DNA of 64,000 bases from Nevskia sp. (GCA_028291645.1 JAQGNU010000089.1:24740-88739); one strand, 5' to 3'; numbered from the stretch's first letter, positions 49,398 to 58,428 are shown. A program made the numbers and translations. Notes: generated by a model not told the origin, from the letters alone.

Positions 49398-50174
49398 ATG
49401 CCTAAGTTCGCCGCCAACCTGACGATGCTGTTCAACGAGATCGATTTTCTCGACCGCTTTGAAGCGGCATCGAAAGCCGGCTTCACCGGCGTGGAATATC
49501 TGTTTCCGTACGCGTATCCCGCGGCACAGCTCGCCGCGCTGCTGAAGAAGCACCGTCTGACGCAGGTGCTGCACAACCTGCCGGCGGGCGACTGGGCGAA
49601 AGGCGAGCGCGGCATCGCCTGCCTGCCGGATCGCGTTGCGGAATTCCAGGACGGCGTCGGCAAGGCGATCAGCTACGCCACCGTGCTCGGCTGCGAACAA
49701 CTCAATTGCCTGGTCGGCATTGCGCCCAAGGGCGTGCCCGCAGACCAAGTGCGCGCAACCGTGCTGGCCAATCTCAAATTCGCCGCCGCGGCGCTGAAGA
49801 AAGCCGGCATCCGGCTGCTGATCGAGCCGGTCAACACCTTCGACATTCCGGGCTTCTATCTCAACCGTACTGCGCAGGCGCTCGACTTCATCAGCGAAGT
49901 CGGCTCCGACAACCTGTTCCTGCAGTACGACATCTACCACATGCAGCGCATGGAGGGAGAACTCGCCAACAGCATCAAGGCGCATCTCTCCAAGATCGCG
50001 CACCTGCAGCTGGCCGACAATCCCGGCCGCAACGAACCCGGCACCGGCGAGATCAATTACGCGTTTCTGTTCCAGTTCATCGATCTGCTGGGTTACGACG
50101 GCTGGATCGGCTGCGAATACAAGCCGCGGACGACGACCACCGACGGCCTCGGCTGGCTCAGTTCCTGTCTTTAG
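49398..50174 (+). CDS. hyi: Hydroxypyruvate isomerase
   Basis: A 258-aa TIM-barrel enzyme, the exact length of E. coli Hyi. It starts K-F-A-A-N-L-T-M-L-F and carries G-V-E-Y-L-F-P-Y near 30 and metal-site residues E (L-L-I-E-P-V-N), D (Q-Y-D-I-Y-H) and E near the C-terminus (G-C-E-Y-K-P). It interconverts hydroxypyruvate and tartronate semialdehyde. AGGAGG sits nine bases before the ATG. It lies between gcl and glxR as in other glyoxylate operons. Confidence 0.92.
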   Translation: MPKFAANLTMLFNEIDFLDRFEAASKAGFTGVEYLFPYAYPAAQLAALLKKHRLTQVLHNLPAGDWAKGERGIACLPDRVAEFQDGVGKAISYATVLGCEQLNCLVGIAPKGVPADQVRATVLANLKFAAAALKKAGIRLLIEPVNTFDIPGFYLNRTAQALDFISEVGSDNLFLQYDIYHMQRMEGELANSIKAHLSKIAHLQLADNPGRNEPGTGEINYAFLFQFIDLLGYDGWIGCEYKPRTTTTDGLGWLSSCL

Positions 50175-50228
50175 AACGATCGCGACCAGCGTTGCTGCAC
50201 CACCCAATACAAATGAGGAGACACGAGC

Positions 50229-51131
50229 ATGGCTAAGGTTGGATTCATCGGTTTGGGCATCATGGGCGCGCCGATGGCGGGTCATCTGCGTACCGGCGGC
50301 CACGAGTTGTACGTCTACGATCTCAATCCGGTGCCGAAGGACCTGGTCGACAAAGGCGTCGTCGCCTGCAGCTCCGGCAAGCAGGTCGCCGAGCAGGCCG
50401 ACATCATCATCACGATGGTGCCCGACACGCCGCACGTCGATGCGGCGCTGTTCGGTAAGGGCGGTGTCGCCGAAGGTTTGAAGGCCGGCAAAACCGTGGT
50501 CGACATGAGTTCGATCTCGCCGATCGAGACCAAGAAGTTCGCGCTGAAGATCAACCAGCTCGGCTGCGAGTATCTCGATGCGCCAGTGTCCGGCGGCGAA
50601 GTCGGCGCCAAGGCGGCATCGCTGACGATCATGGTCGGTGGCCCCGAGGCCGCCTTCGGCAAGGTCAAGCCGCTGTTCGACCTGATGGGCAAGAACATCA
50701 CGCTGGTCGGCGGCAACGGCGATGGCCAGACCTGCAAGGTTGCCAACCAGATCATCGTTGCGCTGACCATCGAAGCGGTCGGCGAAGCCTTGCTGTTCGC
50801 ATCCAAGGCCGGCGCCGATCCGGCCAAGGTGCGCCAGGCTTTAATGGGCGGCTTCGCCGCGTCGCGCATTCTCGAAGTGCATGGCGAGCGCATGGTCAAG
50901 CGCAATTTCGAGCCGGGCTTCCGCATCGAGCTGCATCAGAAAGATTTGAACCTCGCGCTGCAGGGCGCACGTGCGCTAGGCGTATCGCTGCCGAATACGG
51001 CGAGCTGCCAGGAATTGTTCAACACCTGTGCTGCACACGGCGGTTCCAAGTGGGATCATTCGGCCATGGTGCGTGCGCTGGAATTGATGGCGAATCACGA
51101 GATCGGCGCGCAGCAGAACAGCGCTGGCTGA
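50229..51131 (+). CDS. glxR: Tartronate-semialdehyde reductase
   Basis: A 300-aa 3-hydroxyacid dehydrogenase-family enzyme. It has the NAD(P)-binding G-L-G-I-M-G-A-P-M near residue 7-15, the substrate motif D-A-P-V-S-G-G near 119 and the catalytic Lys in G-Q-T-C-K-V-A-N-Q near 173. It reduces tartronate semialdehyde to D-glycerate. GAGGAG precedes the start. Third gene of the gcl operon. Distinguishing GlxR from GarR is by context only. Confidence 0.92.
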   Translation: MAKVGFIGLGIMGAPMAGHLRTGGHELYVYDLNPVPKDLVDKGVVACSSGKQVAEQADIIITMVPDTPHVDAALFGKGGVAEGLKAGKTVVDMSSISPIETKKFALKINQLGCEYLDAPVSGGEVGAKAASLTIMVGGPEAAFGKVKPLFDLMGKNITLVGGNGDGQTCKVANQIIVALTIEAVGEALLFASKAGADPAKVRQALMGGFAASRILEVHGERMVKRNFEPGFRIELHQKDLNLALQGARALGVSLPNTASCQELFNTCAAHGGSKWDHSAMVRALELMANHEIGAQQNSAG

Positions 51132-51266
51132 GCGCTGACATCGTGATCAAGCCGCGTGACCGGCGACCTGGAAATGCGCGCCGGTATCGCGCTGACTTGA
51201 GCGCAGCGCGCCGCCTGTTCAATGCTGTAACGAGGCCAGCGATGGCGATTGCCTGGTGGAATGCGA

Positions 51267-52571
51267 ATGCAAGCCCCGCGTGAGTTGCTGCGACAACTGT
51301 TCGACGCTGCCGTGGCGGCGGCGGCGCCGGACAAATGCATTCCGCAGTATCTGCCGGAGCCACCGACAGGACGCCTGATCGTGATCGGCGCCGGCAAGGC
51401 CTCGGCAGCAATGGCGCGCGCCGTGGAAAAAAACTGGGCGGCCGAACTCAGCGGTCTGGTGGTAACGCGTTACGGCTACGCCGTGCCCTGCGAGCGCATC
51501 GAGATCATCGAAGCCGCGCATCCGGTGCCCGATGCCGCCGGCCTGCAGGCCGCGCAGCGCATGCTGGAACGCGTGCAGGGTCTGTCGCCGGACGATCTGG
51601 TGCTGTGCCTGATTTCCGGCGGCGGCTCGGCGCTGCTGTCGCTGCCGCTGGCCGGACTGACGCTCGGAGACAAACAGAACGTCAATCGCGCGCTGCTGAA
51701 ATCAGGCGCCAGCATCAGCGAGATGAATTGCGTGCGGCGTCATCTGTCGGCGATCAAGGGCGGCCGGCTGGCCGCGGCCTGCTATCCCGCACGCGTACTG
51801 ACGCTGCTGATCTCGGACGTGCCCGGCGACAATCCGATCGACATCGCTTCGGGGCCGACCAGCGCCGATCCCACCACCTGCGCCGACGCGCTCGAGATCG
51901 TCAAGCGTCGCGGCATCGAGCTGCCGCCCGCAGTGCGCCGGATTCTGGAAAGCGGGCAGGGCGAAAGCGTCAAGCCGGGCGACCCGCGTCTGGCGCGCGC
52001 CACCACGCGCTTGATCGCCACGCCGCAGATGGCGCTCGAAGCGGCTGCCGCGGTTGCTGCGGCTGCCGGTGTTCCCGCAGTGCTGCTCGGTGACAGTCTC
52101 GAAGGCGAGGCTTGCGAAGTCGGCAAAGTGATGGCCGGCATTGCGCGCGCGGTGGCGCAGCACGGTCATCCGCATGCCGCGCCCTGCGTGCTGCTGTCCG
52201 GCGGCGAGACCACGGTGACGGTGCGCGGCAGCGGCAGCGGCGGTCGCAATGTCGAATTCCTGTTGGCGCTCGGTGTCGCGCTCGATGGCCATGCCGGCAT
52301 CTGGGCGATCGCCGGCGATACCGATGGCGTCGACGGCGCCGAAGAGCGCGCCGGTGCCTTGCTGACGCCGGACACGCTGACGCGCGCGTTCGCACTGGGC
52401 ATCAATCCGAAAGACAGCCTGGCCAACAACGACGGCCATGGATTTTTTACCGCGTTGGACGATTCCGTAGTGACCGGTCCGACGCTGACCAACGTCAACG
52501 ACTTCAGAGCAATCCTGATCACGCAAGAGGCGGCCAAGGGGCCGACAACTAAAGATGCGCCGACAACGTAA
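51267..52571 (+). CDS. Glycerate 2-kinase (MOFRL/GK-II family, TtuD-like)
   Basis: A roughly 434-aa protein. It has the GK-II N-terminal domain (I-V-I-G-A-G-K-A-S near 43, L-I-S-G-G-G-S-A-L near 122, I-S-D-V-P-G-D near 194) and a C-terminal MOFRL domain (L-L-S-G-G-E-T-T-V near 320, G-G-R-N-V-E-F). These enzymes phosphorylate glycerate at C2; some were named hydroxypyruvate reductase TtuD. The start is uncertain among ATG 51267, ATG 51261 and TTG 51249; GGTGG spacing favours 51267. It overlaps the pyk start by 17 bases. With a 2-kinase, glycerate goes via 2-phosphoglycerate and PEP to pyruvate kinase. Confidence 0.88.
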   Translation: MQAPRELLRQLFDAAVAAAAPDKCIPQYLPEPPTGRLIVIGAGKASAAMARAVEKNWAAELSGLVVTRYGYAVPCERIEIIEAAHPVPDAAGLQAAQRMLERVQGLSPDDLVLCLISGGGSALLSLPLAGLTLGDKQNVNRALLKSGASISEMNCVRRHLSAIKGGRLAAACYPARVLTLLISDVPGDNPIDIASGPTSADPTTCADALEIVKRRGIELPPAVRRILESGQGESVKPGDPRLARATTRLIATPQMALEAAAAVAAAAGVPAVLLGDSLEGEACEVGKVMAGIARAVAQHGHPHAAPCVLLSGGETTVTVRGSGSGGRNVEFLLALGVALDGHAGIWAIAGDTDGVDGAEERAGALLTPDTLTRAFALGINPKDSLANNDGHGFFTALDDSVVTGPTLTNVNDFRAILITQEAAKGPTTKDAPTT

Positions 52572-53967
52572 CGCCAAGATTGTTGCCACGCTGGGGCCGG
52601 CCAGCGCTACTGTGGGAATCATCCGCGCGCTGTTCGACGCGGGTGTCGATATGTTCCGCCTCAACTTCAGTCATGGCAGTCACCAGCAGCATCAGGAGCG
52701 GATCGCGATGATCCGCCAGGTCGAGCGCGATGTCGGTCGTCCGATCGGCGTGCTGATGGATCTGCAGGGACCGAAGCTGCGCGTCGGCACGTTTGCCGCC
52801 GGGCCGATCGTGCTGCTGAGCGGCGCGCAGTTTCGCCTCGATCTGGATCCGAAGCCGGGCGACGTCGATCGCGTCTGCCTGCCGCATCCGGAGATTTTTG
52901 CGGCCCTCAAGCCAGGCACCGACCTGTTGCTCGACGACGGCAAGATCCGGCTCGAAGTCACGCAATGCGGACATGATTTTGCGCAGACGCGGGTGGTGAT
53001 CGGCGGCGCGCTGTCGGAACGCAAGGGCGTCAACGTGCCGCAGGTGCTGTTGCCGCTGTCGGCGCTGACCGCAAAGGATCGTCGCGATCTGGCGTTTGGT
53101 CTGGAACTCGGTGTCGACTGGCTGGCGCTGTCGTTCGTGCAGCGTCCCGAGGACATCGACGAAGCGCGCGAACTGGTCCGGGGCCGGGCGCAGATCATGA
53201 CCAAGCTGGAGAAGCCCGCGGCGGTTGAACGGCTCGACGAAATCATCGCGAAATCGGATGCGGTGATGGTGGCGCGCGGCGATCTCGGCGTGGAGCTTCC
53301 GGCCGAGCAGGTGCCGGCGATCCAGAAGCGCACTGTGCGCAGTTGCCGCGCCGCCGGCAAGCCGGTGATCGTTGCAACCCAGATGCTGGATTCGATGGTG
53401 AGCTCGCCGGTGCCGACGCGTGCGGAAGCGTCCGACGTCGCCACCGCGATTTACGACGGCGCCGACGCGGTCATGCTGTCGGCCGAATCGGCGAGCGGCA
53501 AGTATCCGGTCGAAGCGGTGCAGATGATGGACCGCATCATCCTGCAGGTGGAGAAAGATCCGATCTGCCGCCAGTTCATGGAGGCTTCGCATACACCGCC
53601 GCAGCACACCATGGCGGATGCGATCTGTTGCGCGCTGCGCCACGTCACCAAGCTGATGCACCCGGCGGCGATCGTGACCTATACCAGCTCCGGACATACC
53701 AGTCTGCGTGCGGCGCGCGAACGTCCCGAAGCGCCGATCCTCAGCATGACGCCGGCGATTGGCACGGCGCGGCGGCTGGCGTTCGTGTGGGGCGTGCACT
53801 CGGTGCACACCCACGAAATCGCCGATGTGCAGGAGATGGTCGACTACGCCACGCAGACCGCGCTGAGCGAAGGTTTCGCGCAGAGCAAAGACATCATCGT
53901 CATCGCCGCCGGCATGCCGTTCGCGACACCCGGCACGACCAATCTGTTGCGCATCGCGCAGCTTTGA
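52555..53967 (+). CDS. pyk: Pyruvate kinase
   Basis: A 470-aa pyruvate kinase. It has K-I-V-A-T-L-G-P-A-S at the N-terminus, N-F-S-H-G near 45, M-D-L-Q-G-P-K near 75, K-L-E-K-P near 215, M-V-A-R-G-D-L-G-V-E-L-P near 236 and the A-T-Q-M-L-D-S-M segment near 280. It converts PEP to pyruvate, making ATP. It is translationally coupled to the glycerate kinase (17-base overlap), completing the glyoxylate-to-pyruvate route in one operon. Confidence 0.95.
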   Translation: MRRQRNAKIVATLGPASATVGIIRALFDAGVDMFRLNFSHGSHQQHQERIAMIRQVERDVGRPIGVLMDLQGPKLRVGTFAAGPIVLLSGAQFRLDLDPKPGDVDRVCLPHPEIFAALKPGTDLLLDDGKIRLEVTQCGHDFAQTRVVIGGALSERKGVNVPQVLLPLSALTAKDRRDLAFGLELGVDWLALSFVQRPEDIDEARELVRGRAQIMTKLEKPAAVERLDEIIAKSDAVMVARGDLGVELPAEQVPAIQKRTVRSCRAAGKPVIVATQMLDSMVSSPVPTRAEASDVATAIYDGADAVMLSAESASGKYPVEAVQMMDRIILQVEKDPICRQFMEASHTPPQHTMADAICCALRHVTKLMHPAAIVTYTSSGHTSLRAARERPEAPILSMTPAIGTARRLAFVWGVHSVHTHEIADVQEMVDYATQTALSEGFAQSKDIIVIAAGMPFATPGTTNLLRIAQL

Positions 53968-54119
53968 CAGCCGGCAGCCGTGAACGCTTGCGCTGCCGGT
54001 CCAAGCCGGTCTCCCGCGGCTGCAGCCTGATCGCCAAGCGCAATATTCCCTGCACGCCGGCCGAGGTGCGCGCTGGCGCTACGATTCATGTCACTCTGGC
54101 GTGATGACAGGAGAATCGC

Positions 54120-55115
54120 GTGAGCTTGCCAAACACCATGAATGCAGTGGCGATCCGCATGCCGGGTGGACCGGAAGCGCTGCAGGCGACGACGCGGCCG
54201 CTACCCGAGCTGCGTCCCGGCGAGGTGCTGATCCGGGTTGCAGCGGCGGGCGTCAATGGGCCTGATCTGGTGCAAAGGCGCGGCGGTTATCCGCCGCCGC
54301 CGGGCGCGTCCGATCTACTGGGCCTGGAGATCGCCGGTACGGTCGTGGCCGTCACCGAAGGCGCGGGTTCGCTCAAGATCGGCGACGAAGTCTGCGCGCT
54401 GGTCGCCGGCGGCGGCTATGCCGAATATTGCAGCGCGCCGGCGCGGCAATGCCTGCCGCTGCCGCAGGGCCTGACGCTGCTGCAGGCGGCGGCGCTGCCG
54501 GAGACCTTCTTCACGGTCTGGTCGAATATCTGGGACCGCGGCCGGCTCGCGCCCGGTGAAACGCTGCTGGTGCAAGGCGGCACCTCGGGCATCGGGGTGG
54601 CGGCGATCCAGATCGCTGCAGCCTTCGGCAATCGCGTGTTCGCAACCGCGGGCTCCGACGAGAAATGCCAGGCCTGCGAAAAACTCGGCGCGTATAAGGC
54701 GATCAACTACAAGACCGAAGACTTCGTCGAAGTCGTCAGGCAGCTCACCGACAAAAAAGGTGTCGACGTGATCCTCGACATGGTGGCCGGCGACTACGTC
54801 GCGCGCGAGCTCAAGGCGCTGGCGCCGGATGGCCGGCTGCTCATCATCGCGCTGCTCGGCGGCGCCAAAGGCAACGCGGATTTCTCGACGGTGATGCTGA
54901 AGCGTCTCACCGTCACCGGCTCGACCTTGCGTCCGCGTCCGATCGAGTTCAAGGCCGCGATCGCGGATCAGCTACGCAGCCGGGTATGGCCACTGATCGA
55001 CGCCGGAAAAATCAAGCCGGTGATTCACGCGACGTTCGCGTTGAAGGATGCCGCACAGGCGCACACGCTGATGGAAAGCGGTACGCACATCGGCAAGATC
55101 ATGCTGCTGCCGTAG
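54120..55115 (+). CDS. NAD(P)H:quinone oxidoreductase (MDR family, PIG3-like)
   Basis: A 331-aa zinc-less medium-chain reductase. It starts at a GTG with CAGGAG eight bases upstream. It has A-A-A-G-V-N-G-P-D-L near 45-54, the Rossmann G-G-T-S-G-I-G-V-A-A near 150, and no Zn-binding Cys quartet. It probably reduces quinones or enones with NADPH. It follows pyk at a 152-base distance and convergent to the FAH gene; a link to oxalate metabolism is not evident. Confidence 0.85.
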   Translation: MSLPNTMNAVAIRMPGGPEALQATTRPLPELRPGEVLIRVAAAGVNGPDLVQRRGGYPPPPGASDLLGLEIAGTVVAVTEGAGSLKIGDEVCALVAGGGYAEYCSAPARQCLPLPQGLTLLQAAALPETFFTVWSNIWDRGRLAPGETLLVQGGTSGIGVAAIQIAAAFGNRVFATAGSDEKCQACEKLGAYKAINYKTEDFVEVVRQLTDKKGVDVILDMVAGDYVARELKALAPDGRLLIIALLGGAKGNADFSTVMLKRLTVTGSTLRPRPIEFKAAIADQLRSRVWPLIDAGKIKPVIHATFALKDAAQAHTLMESGTHIGKIMLLP

Positions 55116-55198
55116 GTCCGGCGCGGCGAACCGCTGCTCTATTCGCGCAGCTTCGCCGCCGTAAGCGCCGCTTGATCGAAGGCGGCGGTACCTTTTGC

Positions 55199-56020
55199 TT
55201 ATCCCGCCAGCGCCGCCGACGCGCTGCGCGGTACCGATGACGCACCTCGGCTTGGCAAGGTATTCGACAGCGCGCCAATGCCTTCGATGAACACTTCCAC
55301 CGTCGCACCTTCCTTGATCGAGCCGATGCCGACCGAAGTGCCGCAGGCGATGACATCGCCGGGCAGCAGCGTCATGTCGTGCGAAATCAGGCTGACCTGT
55401 TGTTGCGGGCTGAAGATCATGTCGGACAGCGGATAGTTCTGCCGCTCGACGCCGTCCATCCGCGTAATGACGCGTGCCTGCTGCCAATCCAATGCAGTGG
55501 CGATCACCGGCCCGATGCAGCTGAAGCTGTCGAAGCCCTTGGAGCGGCACCACTGCGGGAAATTGATGTCCTCGTTGAGCAATTCGGCGGCGGTGACATC
55601 GTTGACGCAGGTGTATCCGAAAATATAGTCGTCGGCCGCATCGACCGAGACATTGCGACAGGTTTTGCCGATAACGATGCCGAGCTCGCCTTCGAACGCG
55701 ATCTTGCCCGCATAGTCCTTCGGACGAATGATCAGATCGTCGGGACCGGCCAAGGAGGTCGAAGGCTTCAGCAGGAACAAGGGATGTACCGGCGCGGCCT
55801 TGCCGAGCTTGGTGGAAAGCTCGCGGAAATTGTTCCATAGCGCCACCACCTTGCTTGGGACGCAAGGGCTCAGCAGCGACACCTGCGCAAGCGGCAACGT
55901 GGCGCCGCTCGGCGTCGGCGTGGACCAGAGATCGCCGCAGTATTCGACCACCTGATCCTGCTCGAGTGTGCCGAAGCCGATCTGTGCGTTATCCCGCTTG
56001 AAGCGTATCCATCGTTTCAC
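55199..56020 (-). CDS. Fumarylacetoacetate-hydrolase-family protein
   Basis: A 273-aa protein with a GTG start and AAGGA eight bases upstream. The FAH fold is clear: metal ligands Glu/Glu in F-E-G-E-L-G-I-V-I-G-K near 115 and Asp in C-V-N-D-V-T-A near 145, and the C-terminal G-D-V-I-A-C-G-T-S-V-G-I-G. The family cleaves or hydrates beta-diketones and related 2-oxo acids, or decarboxylates oxaloacetate. The substrate cannot be told here. It is transcribed away from the CRP/FNR gene side, which lies just upstream on the same strand. Confidence 0.82.
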   Translation of the reverse strand: MKRWIRFKRDNAQIGFGTLEQDQVVEYCGDLWSTPTPSGATLPLAQVSLLSPCVPSKVVALWNNFRELSTKLGKAAPVHPLFLLKPSTSLAGPDDLIIRPKDYAGKIAFEGELGIVIGKTCRNVSVDAADDYIFGYTCVNDVTAAELLNEDINFPQWCRSKGFDSFSCIGPVIATALDWQQARVITRMDGVERQNYPLSDMIFSPQQQVSLISHDMTLLPGDVIACGTSVGIGSIKEGATVEVFIEGIGALSNTLPSRGASSVPRSASAALAG

Positions 56021-56154
56021 GGTTGCGTGTCCTTTGCTCGGCTTTGATTTGCCGCGGTGGTTCTAGCCACCGCCGCGTTGTGGTGCTGCGATGTGCTGTT
56101 CCGACTGATGGGATGAATCCGACAACGAGGCCGTATCTTTTGAACCGGCAGCCT

Positions 56155-56784
56155 TCAGATTTTTCCCTGGTGCTTCAAGCGGCTCAGGGTTTCGGCCGAC
56201 ATGTTGAGATAGGACGCCAGTTCTTTCTTAGGGATGTGATCGGCCAACTCGGCATGCTTGCGCAGGAAGCGATGCACGCGGCCGGGCGCATCGAGCAGAT
56301 GCAGCGTGATGGTGTGCGCCATGATGTCGCTCATGATGCGGGTCACCTCGAACTCGAAGCTCTGCTTCAGTGGCAGGTGTTTGCCGATGAAGTTGACCCA
56401 GTCCGGCAGCGGCATCTTGACGACGCGCGCCTTGGTCACGCTGACGATGCTGTACGGCGTCTGATTCTTCAGGCGCCAGGCGGCGTAGCTGGTCTCGATG
56501 TCGCGCTCGCCGGCGAAACGCAGAATCATTTCCTTGGCTTCGGGACTCGTCACCACGCGTTTCAGGATGCCGTCGAGGATGAAGTACTGCTCCATCTCGT
56601 AGACGCCCTGATGCAGCAGAAGGTCACCCTTGTTGCAGTCGACCACCACCAGCTGCGGCGCCAGTTCGGCCGTTTCCGCTTCGCTCATTTCCTTGAGGAT
56701 GACGTTCTGCCGCAGCTGACGAAAGATGGAATTCTTGTCTGAATGATCCTGCACCCTCTCAATGTGCTTATCTAACTGCGTCAT
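56155..56784 (-). CDS. CRP/FNR-family transcriptional regulator
   Basis: A 209-aa regulator. It has a cyclic-nucleotide-binding-like beta roll (about residues 25-120) and a C-terminal helix-turn-helix whose recognition helix reads S-A-E-T-L-S-R, with Glu198, Ser201 and Arg202 in the FNR pattern E-x-x-S-R. This pattern reads TTGA-type half sites. There is only one Cys (C-N-K-G-D), so an FNR-like Fe-S cluster is unlikely; the signal may be a small molecule. The ATG at 56784 is preferred because the longer frame would translate through the palindrome at 56834. It sits inside the oxalate region, and its expected site matches the TTGACC palindromes in front of six transcription units. Confidence 0.85.
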   Translation of the reverse strand: MTQLDKHIERVQDHSDKNSIFRQLRQNVILKEMSEAETAELAPQLVVVDCNKGDLLLHQGVYEMEQYFILDGILKRVVTSPEAKEMILRFAGERDIETSYAAWRLKNQTPYSIVSVTKARVVKMPLPDWVNFIGKHLPLKQSFEFEVTRIMSDIMAHTITLHLLDAPGRVHRFLRKHAELADHIPKKELASYLNMSAETLSRLKHQGKI

Positions 56785-56833
56785 GGGTGTTCGCGCACGG
56801 CTCTGAACGGAGACCGCAAGCATGCGTCGAACA

Positions 56834-56847
56834 TCGACCATGGTCAA
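56834..56847 (-). promoter_or_regulatory. Imperfect TTGACC palindrome upstream of the regulator gene
   Basis: On the minus strand this reads TTGACCATGGTCGA, one base from a full TTGACC-N2-GGTCAA site. Its centre lies about 56 bases before the regulator ATG. No -10-like hexamer stands at the class II distance, so it might be an autorepression site or chance. Confidence 0.4.
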
Positions 56848-57006
56848 TTTCGACTGCACGCCGGCCGACGGCTGCGCCATTTGCTGGCTCATGGGTTCGC
56901 AGGGCCTTCGCAGCGGGCTTGGCCGGCGCCAAACGGGCACCGGCCGCTGCCGTGCGGGCATGCGGCTGCGGAGTCCATCGCCATGGCCCTTGTCACCGGG
57001 TTCGCG

Positions 57007-58089
57007 TCACGAGGTCTGCGGGACTTCCGTCGCCGCACCGGCGGCGCGGGCGGCTGCCGCGGAATGTGGCGCTACGCCGGCGGTGCCGAGCGTGCGTTCC
57101 TGTTGCAGCCGCTCGTCGGCGATGCCCTTGGCCAGCAGCTTGGTCAGCGCGAAAACCGTGTCGATGTGCGGCGTTGGTGTCTTGGTGAGGCGTCCCAGTT
57201 CGGCGACCGAACCCACCAGCGCGTCGATTTCCGGGTCGCGCTGCGCCTCGATGTCCTGCAGCATGGAGGTCTTGTGCTTGCCGACCTTCTCGGCGCCGGC
57301 GATACGCTTTTCCAGCGACACACGGAACGTAATGCCCAGCTTGTTGGCGATGCTCTGCGCCTCGGTCATCATCGCCGCGGCCAGTGCGCGCGTCAGCGGG
57401 TACTGGCAGATGTCGACCAAGGTCGCGCGCGCCAGCGCACTGATCGGATTGAACGTGAGATTGCCCCACAGCTTCAGCCAGATTTCGGCGCGGATATCGT
57501 CGAGCACCGGCGACTTGAATCCAGCCTTGGTAAAACAGTCGGCAACGCGTTTGACTCGCGCGCTGTTCGAGCCATCCAACTCGCCGACCGGGAAGCGGTC
57601 ACCTTCGATGTGCTGCACCACGCCCGGCTTGAGCAGTTCGGACGCCGGGTAGACCACGCAACCGATCACGCGCTCGGCCGGGATTTTCTCGCTGATCACG
57701 CCGGTCGGGTCGACCGACTCGACGTGACTGCCGGCCAGTGCGCCACCGTGTTTGTGGAAGTACCAGTACGGAATACCGTTCTGCATGGTGACGACCATCG
57801 TGTCCGGCCCGAACAGCTTCGGCACGTCGTTCGCGACCGTCACCACCTGGTGTGCCTTCATCGCGAGGATCACCAGATCCTGCGGACCGGCAGCCGCATA
57901 ATCGTTGGTCGCCTTGACGTCGCCGGCGACCAGCGTCGTCCCGTCGTGCAGAATCAGCTTCATGCCATTCTGGCGGATCGCAGCCAGGTTGGCACCGCGC
58001 ACCATGAACGTCACGTCCTCGCCCGCGAGGGCCAGTTTCGCGCCGACGTACCCGCCGATGGCGCCGGCGCCGATAATTGCGATCTTCAT
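57007..58089 (-). CDS. Ketopantoate reductase-family protein (PanE/ApbA)
   Basis: A 360-aa NADPH enzyme. It has the Rossmann motif G-A-G-A-I-G-G-Y-V-G near residue 7-16, the catalytic Lys in L-W-L-K-L-W-G-N-L near 200, and N-P-I-S-A-L following. It is about 60 residues longer than E. coli PanE, mainly a Thr/Ala-rich C-terminus. It would reduce 2-dehydropantoate to pantoate for CoA synthesis, or another 2-oxo acid. The palindrome at 58306 with a matched -10 places it in the same regulon as the oxalate genes, which consume free CoA pools through formyl-CoA and oxalyl-CoA. Confidence 0.8.
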   Translation of the reverse strand: MKIAIIGAGAIGGYVGAKLALAGEDVTFMVRGANLAAIRQNGMKLILHDGTTLVAGDVKATNDYAAAGPQDLVILAMKAHQVVTVANDVPKLFGPDTMVVTMQNGIPYWYFHKHGGALAGSHVESVDPTGVISEKIPAERVIGCVVYPASELLKPGVVQHIEGDRFPVGELDGSNSARVKRVADCFTKAGFKSPVLDDIRAEIWLKLWGNLTFNPISALARATLVDICQYPLTRALAAAMMTEAQSIANKLGITFRVSLEKRIAGAEKVGKHKTSMLQDIEAQRDPEIDALVGSVAELGRLTKTPTPHIDTVFALTKLLAKGIADERLQQERTLGTAGVAPHSAAAARAAGAATEVPQTS

Positions 58090-58305
58090 CGATGGTTTCT
58101 ACCGTGAAAGCGATTGCAAGGCCTGGTCAGGCCAAGGAACCTGGAGCCGCTGCGCGTCGCCAAAATTGGTGTCATGCCTAATTATCCTGCGCTGATGGCC
58201 GATTTCTACGGCTGCGGCACCTGGCCTTTATTCCTCCTCGGCGGCAGGACTCATGAGCCCTGCTGCGATGGCGCAAAGTATGGCGCTGCACTCCGGCGAG
58301 GTTCC

Positions 58306-58319
58306 TTGACCGGCGTCAA
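58306..58319 (-). promoter_or_regulatory. FNR-type operator and promoter of the panE-like gene
   Basis: On the minus strand this reads TTGACGCCGGTCAA, a TTGAC-N4-GTCAA palindrome. A -10-like CATACT (minus strand, 58282 to 58277) begins 30.5 bases after its centre, the same spacing as at the other sites. The leader to the ATG at 58089 would be about 180 bases. Confidence 0.6.
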
Positions 58320-58414
58320 GAATCCGGAAAGTCTCTGATTCCGAGGTAAGCGGCAGGTTTGCGGCGACCATCGAAGTCACAGGCTCTGGCCGATTGGTTT
58401 GGGGCTTCCGACAA

Positions 58415-58428
58415 TTGACCGCGGTCAA
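58415..58428 (+). promoter_or_regulatory. FNR-type operator and promoter of the P-loop kinase-like gene
   Basis: TTGACCGCGGTCAA is a perfect palindrome. A good -10 hexamer, TAGAAT, at 58451-58456 begins 29.5 bases after its centre. The rest of the 550-base gap (58090-58639) contains the opposing panE operator and no gene. Confidence 0.75.
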
